From: an uncultured Bacilli bacterium
GTDB lineage: Bacteria; Bacillota_I; Bacilli_A; RF39; UBA660
DNA: 22,363 nucleotides
Reading direction: 5' to 3'
Assembly: GCA_934085875.1 (NCBI GenBank)
Contig: CAKOHQ010000019.1
Coordinates: forward strand, 1-22,363
Shown piece by piece: positions 1 to 5,554 of this stretch. A model generated the notes under the pieces. That model had not been told where the DNA came from, did not search any database, and worked only from the letters and a program-made list of their open reading frames with translations. The first letter of the stretch is position 1, and each line of letters opens with the position of its first letter. The position numbers and the translations under genes were made by a program.

Positions 1-67
1 CTACAAGAATTAAAAGAACTAAAAATATTCCTGTTACACTAACTATTATTTTTTGACGTCTATTCAT
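1..67 (-). CDS. 5' end of a membrane-anchored or secreted protein (partial)
   Basis: Only the first 22 codons are inside the window; the gene continues past the left edge. The start ATG (67-65) follows a purine-rich stretch (aggaaagag) at a workable distance. The visible peptide begins MNRRQKIIVSV and runs into TGIFLVLLILV: a short positive N-terminus followed by a hydrophobic helix, so a signal peptide or single membrane anchor. Nothing more can be said about function. It sits downstream of the 145-aa helical gene and may have its own transcript, because a weak AT-rich hairpin (135-160) lies between them. Confidence 0.55.
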   Translation of the reverse strand, partial: MNRRQKIIVSVTGIFLVLLILV

Positions 68-134
68 AATTGACTCTTTCCTATCCTATATATTATTTTC
101 AAGTAGACTACTACTCTAATAAAATTATAAAATA

Positions 135-160
135 AAAAATGATATATTTCAATCATTTTT
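135..160 (-). terminator. weak AT-rich hairpin, possible terminator
   Basis: A 9-bp stem (aaaaatgat at 135-143 with atcattttt at 152-160) encloses an 8-nt loop. T-rich sequence flanks it on either strand. It lies after the 145-aa gene, so it could end the ABC/truA operon. The stem contains only one G-C pair, so strength is doubtful. Confidence 0.35.
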
Positions 161-168
161 AAGACACT

Positions 169-186
169 TTATTCGTTAACGAATAA
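169..186. repeat. perfect 18-bp loopless palindrome
   Basis: The sequence ttattcgttaacgaataa is its own reverse complement, centred between 177 and 178. It directly abuts the TAA stop of the 145-aa gene (187-189). A loopless palindrome is more typical of a protein-binding site than of a terminator stem, although as RNA it could fold with a small loop. Confidence 0.5.
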
Positions 187-624
187 TTATAAATATATTT
201 TCAATTTATCAATACTTTTTTGTTGATATTCTTTAAATTCTTCTCCTAATTTAATTAATTCTTTATCAATTCTATCTTTATAATTATCTATTTTTTTACT
301 AACATTAAGTACACCCATAGTCATACCTTGTATCAACATATCAGCAATACGACTATCACTATTATCTTTCATAATTTCCATATTTATTCCTAAATATGCA
401 CCCATTTTACTAATTAAAGGTTTTCCTTCAATACTATATTTATTATCTTTCATATACTTCTTAATCTTTTTTAAGTATTCTTCATATACTTTAATAATAT
501 CTTCTATTACTCTTTTAATTTTATTATCTTTCTTATTAATTTTCTTAATCAACAAAGTTAAATTATTTAAAGCCATATCACTATCTTGATATAAATAAGT
601 TAAGAATTCTTTATTTTCATTCAT
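187..624 (-). CDS. hypothetical helical protein, 145 aa
   Basis: Family not recognised. The protein is charged and Lys/Glu-rich with long predicted helices: about residues 17-62, then 68-110 containing a Met/Gly-rich stretch (ADMLIQGMTMGVLN), then a C-terminal Lys/Glu helix. There is no signal peptide or membrane helix, so it is probably cytoplasmic. A helical bundle of ferritin-like size is possible, but no iron-binding EXXH pattern is seen. The start ATG (624-622) follows GGTGATATT. It lies 42 nt after the pseudopilin gene and is the last gene of the ABC/truA operon. Confidence 0.6.
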   Translation of the reverse strand: MNENKEFLTYLYQDSDMALNNLTLLIKKINKKDNKIKRVIEDIIKVYEEYLKKIKKYMKDNKYSIEGKPLISKMGAYLGINMEIMKDNSDSRIADMLIQGMTMGVLNVSKKIDNYKDRIDKELIKLGEEFKEYQQKSIDKLKIYL

Positions 625-666
625 AATATCACCATTATTATTATGAAAAATAATATCTATTTTATA

Positions 667-1038
667 CTAAAAACTTAATTTATAATCTAATACTCCAACT
701 TCATCTATTTTAACATCAACATATTCATTATCAATATTAAAATAGTCACCACTAACTGGATTATATATTTTATTTTCAATTAATCCACAATCTTTAATAC
801 TACTTAAATATATTCTTATACTATCATTTTTTATTAATTTATTATAACTATCTTTTCCACAACTATTATTTAAATATACTTCAGTACTTTTAACTATATT
901 TTCTCTTACTTCTTCTAATTGATCTGCTCTAGAACTTTTAAAAGCTTTATTTATTTTAGGTAAAGTAATTATTCCAACAATACTTAATAATGCTATAACT
1001 GTTATTAATTCAATTAATGTAAATCCTTTTTTATTCAT
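667..1038 (-). CDS. type IV pilin-like protein (pseudopilin), 123 aa
   Basis: The N-terminus MNKKGFTLIELITVIALLSI is a class III signal: a short basic leader, then G|FTLIE with the conserved Glu at +5 after the cleavage site, and a hydrophobic helix to about residue 28. Such proteins are cleaved and N-methylated by a prepilin peptidase and assemble into pili or Com/secretion pseudopili. The globular part (about 30-123) is short and has two cysteines (NNSCGKD and KDCGL) that could form a disulfide. The ATG overlaps the truA stop (TAATG), so translation is coupled. No pilus ATPase, platform protein or peptidase is in the window. It could be a minor pilin or a ComGC-like protein. Confidence 0.8.
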   Translation of the reverse strand: MNKKGFTLIELITVIALLSIVGIITLPKINKAFKSSRADQLEEVRENIVKSTEVYLNNSCGKDSYNKLIKNDSIRIYLSSIKDCGLIENKIYNPVSGDYFNIDNEYVDVKIDEVGVLDYKLSF

Positions 1039-1760
1039 TAATATTCCACACTTTCTAAATATAAACCATTTGCAGGTACAGTTAAATAACTATATTCTTT
1101 ATTTTCATTATCTATCATATTTTTAAATTCTTCTATACTTATTTTACCACATCCAACTAAGATTAAAGCACCAACCATATTCCTAACCATATATCTATAA
1201 AAACTTTTACCAATAAATTCTATTATTAAAATATCTTTATATTTATTAAAATTAATATTAAATATTTCACTATTATAATTTTCTCTTTCACCACTAACAA
1301 ATACTTTATAAGAATGTTTACCAATTAAATATTTACTAGATCTCTTCATACTCTTAATATCTAACTTTTTACAATAATTATATAAATAATCTTCTTTAAT
1401 AACATCATATTTTCCCATATTAATTATATATTTATACTTTTTTCTTCTAACATTAAATCTAGCATGAAAATCATCATTAACTTTTACACAATCAATTACT
1501 CTAACATAATTACTTAACAAACTATTTATAGCATTAATAAGTCTATAACATGTAATATCATATTTAATTTCAAAATGACATCTTTGTCCTAAAGCATGAA
1601 CACCTCTATCTGTTCTACCACTGCCCTTTACTTCTACTCTATCTTTATTTATAACACTTAATGCATCTTCCAATTCTTTTTGTATACTAGGTAAATCATT
1701 TAATCTTTGAAACCCATAATATTTGCTACCATCATAACTAACTGTAATTAAATACTTCAT
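1038..1760 (-). CDS. truA: tRNA pseudouridine(38-40) synthase TruA, 240 aa
   Basis: TruA converts uridines 38-40 of the tRNA anticodon arm to pseudouridine. Visible family marks are the N-terminal YDGSKYYGFQ, the catalytic motif GSGRTDRGVHALGQ (the Asp of RTDRGVH is the nucleophile), HARFNVRRKKYKY, and the C-terminal SFYRYMVRNMVGALILVG. The length matches the family norm of about 245-250. The ATG (1760-1758) overlaps the TGA of the upstream ABC-like gene as ATGA. In many Bacilli truA sits next to ecfA1-ecfA2-ecfT, so the two ATPase genes upstream occupy the expected ECF position. The downstream pseudopilin gene is also start-stop coupled. Confidence 0.97.
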   Translation of the reverse strand: MKYLITVSYDGSKYYGFQRLNDLPSIQKELEDALSVINKDRVEVKGSGRTDRGVHALGQRCHFEIKYDITCYRLINAINSLLSNYVRVIDCVKVNDDFHARFNVRRKKYKYIINMGKYDVIKEDYLYNYCKKLDIKSMKRSSKYLIGKHSYKVFVSGERENYNSEIFNINFNKYKDILIIEFIGKSFYRYMVRNMVGALILVGCGKISIEEFKNMIDNENKEYSYLTVPANGLYLESVEY

Positions 1761-2389
1761 CTTACACTCCTATATATATCCTTTAATAATTCTTTATTAT
1801 CAACAGTATAAGATAATTTTGCATTATTTTCATTTGCAATTTTAATAAATTTAATAATCGCAGGATAATCTATTTTTTTATCACTATTATATATTTTTTT
1901 TAAATCATCATTAAATACTATTTTACCATTATCAAATACAATTAAATTACTGCATAAATTATTTAAAAATACTAAATCATTACTAATAACAACTAAACTT
2001 CCATTATATTTACTCTTTAAATAATTTATAACTCTTTTTTTATATTTATAAGATAAACCTTTATCAAAATAATCTAAAATAACAATTGTGTTTTTATTTA
2101 ATATTGTATATACTAATAATATTAATTTAAATTGTCCTTTACTTAATTCTTTTATTTTTCTTTTAAGTAAGCTGTAGCTAAGTTCTAACTCACTAAATAT
2201 TTCTAGTATATTATTATCTATCTTTAATTTATATCCATTAAGAAATCTTTTTACAGTCCATTCATCATCATACTCTATTCCGTAAAATTCACAACCTTTA
2301 TATATTAAATCTAATTTATCACCATAAACACCTGTAATAGCATTATTTTTAAATATATTATTATTTTTATTGCTATACATTATTTCCAT
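1757..2389 (-). CDS. degenerate ABC ATPase subunit B (ECF-A position), 210 aa
   Basis: This is a truncated ABC nucleotide-binding domain. The Walker A site is destroyed: the region ITGVYGDKLDL (18-28) lacks the GxGK[ST] core. The signature survives as LSKGQ (82-86). Walker B hydrophobics and Asp remain (TIVILD, D106), but the catalytic Glu is Tyr107. The switch His is Asn137 (VVISND). At 210 aa it is clearly shorter than normal EcfA proteins (about 280). The start at 2389 is supported by GGTGG seven bases upstream. It overlaps the end of the partner ATPase gene and the start of truA. By position it looks like a relic of the ecfA1/ecfA2 pair, but no ecfT follows. Membrane partner and substrate are unknown. 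Confidence 0.75.
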   Translation of the reverse strand: MEIMYSNKNNNIFKNNAITGVYGDKLDLIYKGCEFYGIEYDDEWTVKRFLNGYKLKIDNNILEIFSELELSYSLLKRKIKELSKGQFKLILLVYTILNKNTIVILDYFDKGLSYKYKKRVINYLKSKYNGSLVVISNDLVFLNNLCSNLIVFDNGKIVFNDDLKKIYNSDKKIDYPAIIKFIKIANENNAKLSYTVDNKELLKDIYRSVR

Positions 2390-3123
2390 AATAAATCCAC
2401 CAATTCTTTTATAACTATATGATTTTCATTTATTAACTCGTAGCTCTTTAATAAATTATTTATATCATAAATAAATGGTAATGATAATCCTAATTCTTTA
2501 AATATTTCTTCTTTACTTAAAACTATATCAATTTTATCATATATTTCTTTCTTACCTTTATTCATAATAAGTATTTTATCCATATAAAGTAATTCTTCCA
2601 TATCACTACTAACATTAATTAAAGTAATATTTTTTTCTTTTATATAATTTAATATTTTTGTTTTTTTATCTAAATTTAAATATGTTAATAAATCATCTAT
2701 ACAAATAAGAGATGGATTTATTATTAATAATGATAATATTTTAATATATACTCTAGATTCCGTATTTAGTTCTATAAACTTCTTATTTATAATATTTTCT
2801 AATACAAAATAATCTATAAAATCTCTTATTCTATTATCAATTTCTTCTGTATTAATATTTATTTTATTTAAGTAATATCTTAATTCTTCTAAAGGATTAT
2901 CAGTATTATAAATATTATCATCAAATACACAAACTATATTATTTTTTTTATATTCTAAACTATAATTACTAATATTTTTTCCATTAATATATATACTATT
3001 ATTCTTAAATTTTCCACATATCATTTTTAAAAGTATAGTTTTCCCACAACCATTAGTACCAATAATACCAACGAGTTCACCAGATTTTATATCTACATCT
3101 AAATGCTTAATACTAATATCCAT
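2380..3123 (-). CDS. degenerate ABC ATPase subunit A (ECF-A position), 247 aa
   Basis: This is an ABC nucleotide-binding domain with an intact Walker A, GTNGCGKT (22-29). The Q-loop residue is lost (VCVFDDN). The signature is unrecognisable (LNTES, 119-123). Walker B is LICIDD, with Asp144 in place of the catalytic Glu. The switch His is Ser173 (NVSSDMEE). The partner gene immediately downstream has the opposite pattern, keeping the signature and losing Walker A. Because ABC sites form between one subunit's Walker A and the other's signature, one composite site could still bind ATP. It is first gene of the operon leading into truA. Its promoter is embedded in the preceding terminator (3150-3178). 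Confidence 0.8.
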   Translation of the reverse strand: MDISIKHLDVDIKSGELVGIIGTNGCGKTILLKMICGKFKNNSIYINGKNISNYSLEYKKNNIVCVFDDNIYNTDNPLEELRYYLNKININTEEIDNRIRDFIDYFVLENIINKKFIELNTESRVYIKILSLLIINPSLICIDDLLTYLNLDKKTKILNYIKEKNITLINVSSDMEELLYMDKILIMNKGKKEIYDKIDIVLSKEEIFKELGLSLPFIYDINNLLKSYELINENHIVIKELVDLLWK

Positions 3124-3149
3124 AATACCATCACACCCTAACTAATTAA

Positions 3150-3178
3150 ATTTTATCAAAAAAAAGATATAATGTCCA
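3150..3178 (-). promoter_or_regulatory. sigma-A-type promoter for the ABC/truA operon
   Basis: On the minus strand: -35 TGGACA (3178-3173), a 17-nt spacer, -10 TAAAAT (3155-3150), about 27 nt before the ATG at 3123. The -35 lies inside the stem-loop of the terminator of the preceding gene. Confidence 0.55.
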
Positions 3179-3191
3179 TTTACACATTATA
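3158..3191 (-). terminator. Rho-independent terminator after the ORF6N pair
   Basis: On the minus strand, an 8-bp stem (3191-3184 with 3175-3168, tataatgt type) with an 8-nt loop is followed within two bases by eight T (3165-3158). The stop codon of the ORF6N/PLD gene is part of the stem. Confidence 0.7.
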
Positions 3192-4020
3192 ACTTTATTT
3201 TATTTAGCAAAAGTTCTAAAAAATCTTTATCTTGTATTTTATTTATTGCAAAACATTTCTTTCCCAAGTCTTTAAAACTTGATCCTGAATGATATAATAT
3301 TTTTCTATCTATTATTATAAATCTATCATGAAATACATCATTTTTTATTACATCTACATTATTATATTGTTTATTATATTTTTTTATTAATTCTTCACTT
3401 GTATTTTTTGTTATTACTTTTATATTGCATTTTACATGTCTTAATATATCAAATAGTTCTCTACCAGCATAGTTATCTATTATAATTATTTCTTCTTTTG
3501 CAACACTTAATATTTCAATTAACAATGAGTATGCATCATATATTTGTCCTTCAAAGAATAAATGTTCTTTCTTAACTTCTAATTGATTAAAAGTCTCTTC
3601 TAATAATTCTATTCTTTTATTATCTTTTAATACTAATTCATTAATGTATTTTTGTTCTATTAATGAATTAGAAATATATCTTCTCATTTTCACAAATGCA
3701 TCCATTATTTTTACACTTATCTCATCTGCAACATTAGTTCTTAATACTGATGCAAGCATTGCAACACCTTGTTCAGTAAAAACATATGGAAGACTTCTAG
3801 TTTTTGTATTTGCGGTTTCAAATTGAAACCGCAAACTATAATATTCACTCTCCGTTAATTGAAACATAAACCTATCTGGAAATTTATTTGCATGTCTTTT
3901 AACTGCCAAATTTATTGTTTTTGTTCCATTAATACATTCATAAATTTTTGACAAATCACTATCAAACATTACAAGTTGTCCTCTAATTTCATATATCTTA
4001 TTTTGTATATAATCTCCCAT
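3187..4020 (-). CDS. ORF6N-domain protein with C-terminal PLD-like domain, 277 aa
   Basis: Residues about 5-115 are an ORF6N domain, a probable DNA-binding module found in phage and accessory genes. Marks are KIYEIRGQLVMFDSDLSKIY, KRHANKFPDRFMFQL, and LPYVFTEQGVAMLASVLR. A helical linker (about 116-155) leads to a domain of alternating strands (EEIIIIDNYAG, IKVITKN). It ends in HDRFIIID (231-238), an HxKx4D-type phospholipase-D half motif with Lys replaced by Arg, then SGSSFKDLG. PLD-like folds include nucleases and phosphodiesterases; one half-motif implies a dimeric or inactive site. The ATG has no Shine-Dalgarno and lies two bases after the upstream stop (TAAATATG), so it is probably translated by coupling. 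A 27-bp palindrome lies in codons 62-71. Confidence 0.85.
   Translation of the reverse strand: MGDYIQNKIYEIRGQLVMFDSDLSKIYECINGTKTINLAVKRHANKFPDRFMFQLTESEYYSLRFQFETANTKTRSLPYVFTEQGVAMLASVLRTNVADEISVKIMDAFVKMRRYISNSLIEQKYINELVLKDNKRIELLEETFNQLEVKKEHLFFEGQIYDAYSLLIEILSVAKEEIIIIDNYAGRELFDILRHVKCNIKVITKNTSEELIKKYNKQYNNVDVIKNDVFHDRFIIIDRKILYHSGSSFKDLGKKCFAINKIQDKDFLELLLNKIKL
3809..3835. repeat. 27-bp palindrome inside the ORF6N/PLD gene
   Basis: Arms tttgcggtttcaa (3809-3821) and ttgaaaccgcaaa (3823-3835) are perfect reverse complements around a single base (3822). It covers codons for S62-N71 (LRFQFETA). A matching palindrome lies at the equivalent codons of the neighbouring ORF6N gene (4198-4224). 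Confidence 0.9.
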
Positions 4021-4022
4021 AT

Positions 4023-4397
4023 TTAGGGAGTTAAATGAAGTTTTTCAGATAAAATCAATTCATTTTTATCTTCAAAATTTTCTAATATTTTATTAATTAT
4101 TTCTTTAACATTTTCTTTTTTTAAAATAGTACTTAACACTTTAATTCCATTTTTTGTAAACGCATATGGAAGTTTTCTAAGACCTATTTTATCTTCTTTG
4201 GAAGTCACAATTTGTGATTTCCAATTATTAAATTCAAAAGATGACAATTGAAAATAATCTTCCATATTAAATTTATATAAATTTCTTTTCATAATTTGAT
4301 TTAAAACTCGTGTTTCATAGCCAATCAAACCTGCCAAATCTCTATCTAACATTATTTTTATACCGCGTATTTCATATATTTTATCTTTTATATCCAT
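4023..4397 (-). CDS. ORF6N-domain protein, 124 aa
   Basis: This is a single ORF6N domain with little else. It has DKIYEIRGIKIMLDRDLAGL near the N-terminus, MKRNLYKF, and RKLPYAFTKNGIKVLSTIL; the usual TEQG is TKNG here. It is probably DNA-binding; targets are unknown. It is diverged from the downstream paralogue, so the pair is an old duplication rather than a recent one. The start ATG (4397-4395) follows AGGAGGG at an ideal distance, about 67 nt downstream of the predicted transcription start. Codons 58-67 (WKSQIVTS) form a near-perfect 27-bp palindrome. It is the first gene of a two-gene unit bounded by terminators, in keeping with a mobile or accessory cassette. Confidence 0.85.
   Translation of the reverse strand: MDIKDKIYEIRGIKIMLDRDLAGLIGYETRVLNQIMKRNLYKFNMEDYFQLSSFEFNNWKSQIVTSKEDKIGLRKLPYAFTKNGIKVLSTILKKENVKEIINKILENFEDKNELILSEKLHLTP
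4198..4224. repeat. 27-bp near-perfect palindrome inside the short ORF6N gene
   Basis: Arms ttggaagtcacaa (4198-4210) and ttgtgatttccaa (4212-4224) pair at 12 of 13 positions around a single central base (4211). It has the same length, spacer and codon register as the palindrome in the neighbouring gene, but different arm sequence. Confidence 0.9.
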
Positions 4398-4470
4398 TCA
4401 AAACCCTCCTAAAATTTACAAACTTAAAATATCTGTATTCATAACTGCATATTATTTTCTTTTAAAATTT

Positions 4471-4499
4471 ATTATAGTATCCATTATATACTTTATCAA
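4471..4499 (-). promoter_or_regulatory. strong sigma-A promoter for the ORF6N pair
   Basis: On the minus strand: -35 TTGATA (4499-4494), exactly 17 nt, -10 TATAAT (4476-4471). The leader is roughly 67 nt before the ATG at 4397. This is one of the best-matching promoters in the window. Confidence 0.75.
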
Positions 4500-4536
4500 T
4501 ATAAAATTACATACACTATAAATTATTAAAATTTGT

Positions 4537-4573
4537 AAAAAAAAGAAACACATTAACTAGAATGTGTCCCTTG
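4537..4573 (-). terminator. Rho-independent terminator of the yihY operon
   Basis: On the minus strand, gggacacatt pairs with aatgtgtttc (10 bp including two G-T pairs) around a 6-nt loop, followed directly by a run of eight T. It lies about 100 nt beyond the yihY-like stop codon, so this transcript has a long 3' untranslated region. Confidence 0.8.
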
Positions 4574-4636
4574 AATATTATTCTACAATATTTTTTAATT
4601 TAAAACATCAAATTAATTTAATATCGTAAACAATCG

Positions 4637-4661
4637 GTACTCAAATAATACTCGTGAGTAC
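4637..4661. repeat. inverted repeat in the 3' untranslated region of the yihY-like gene
   Basis: gtactca (4637-4643) and tgagtac (4655-4661) are perfect inverted repeats with an 11-nt loop. There is no T-run on the minus strand, so it is not an obvious terminator; it could be an RNA hairpin or a binding site. In the rest of the 4398-4672 gap only the promoter and terminator listed separately were seen. Confidence 0.4.
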
Positions 4662-4672
4662 ATTTTTAGTAT

Positions 4673-5554
4673 CTACTTTTTTACTTCTTTTATAATACCA
4701 GTTTTTTCCATTTCATGATTTTCTACTTTAACATTTAAACATAAACCTATTACAAATATATAACATAGCCAATATATCCATAACATCAAAATTGCAAGTC
4801 CACTTAAACTACCATAGTATTTATCATAAGCAGTAAAATTATTAATCCATCCACTATATAAATAAGTTGCAATTAACCAAAATACAGTTGTAAATATTGC
4901 TCCCAAATTCATACCTCTAGTATCAACTTCTTTATCAGGAGCAATAACATATATTGATTTTACAAAGAAATATATAATAAACCAAGTTATTGGTCCTCTA
5001 ATAATAGTTAAAATAGGATCAATTATATTTTTAAAATTGAAATAATCAAAACTTGAAATAATTTTATTTCCCAAAAGTGGAACTAACAATACAAATATAT
5101 ATAATATGCAAAGAAGCATAGTCATTACAATTGCTTTCATTCTTCTTCTAAAATAATCAGTTTGTTTAATCCCATATATTTGATCACTTGCAACTATAAT
5201 ACTACTTGCACCATTAGCGGCTATAAAGAATAAAATACAAATAACACTAATATATTTTAAGCTAATTTCTTGTCCCATAATATTAGGAACTATTACTTCA
5301 AAATTAATACTACTAAATATTCTATTTAAAAACGAGCTTAAATCTTCTACTGTCAACCCAAAAGAACTAGCAATAGCAGTCACAATAGATAAAATTGGAA
5401 CAACGCTAAGTATGACAGAAAAAGCAAGATGCCCAGGCAAAAAGCACATTTCAGGTTTAAATATTATTTCCCATACTTTACTAAAAAAGTCTTTAAAATA
5501 TTTCCTATTTTTATTAAATATTTTCGCTAACAAATCTAATATTTTATTTATCAT
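4673..5554 (-). CDS. YihY/BrkB-family inner membrane protein, 293 aa
   Basis: This is a polytopic membrane protein of the YihY/BrkB family, once annotated RNase BN; its biochemical role is unsettled. Family marks: an N-terminal amphipathic region, then HLAFSVILSVVPILSIVTA, then several hydrophobic spans (about 95-115, 140-165, 190-210, 220-240 and 255-275), the segment GSLSGLAILMLWIYWLCYIF, and a short charged C-terminal tail. The start is set at ATG 5554, where GAGG (5564-5561) sits at correct spacing. An upstream in-frame GTG (5572) lacks such a site. It overlaps the end of the GGDEF gene by 11 nt, so it is the last gene of that operon. Confidence 0.9.
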   Translation of the reverse strand: MINKILDLLAKIFNKNRKYFKDFFSKVWEIIFKPEMCFLPGHLAFSVILSVVPILSIVTAIASSFGLTVEDLSSFLNRIFSSINFEVIVPNIMGQEISLKYISVICILFFIAANGASSIIVASDQIYGIKQTDYFRRRMKAIVMTMLLCILYIFVLLVPLLGNKIISSFDYFNFKNIIDPILTIIRGPITWFIIYFFVKSIYVIAPDKEVDTRGMNLGAIFTTVFWLIATYLYSGWINNFTAYDKYYGSLSGLAILMLWIYWLCYIFVIGLCLNVKVENHEMEKTGIIKEVKK

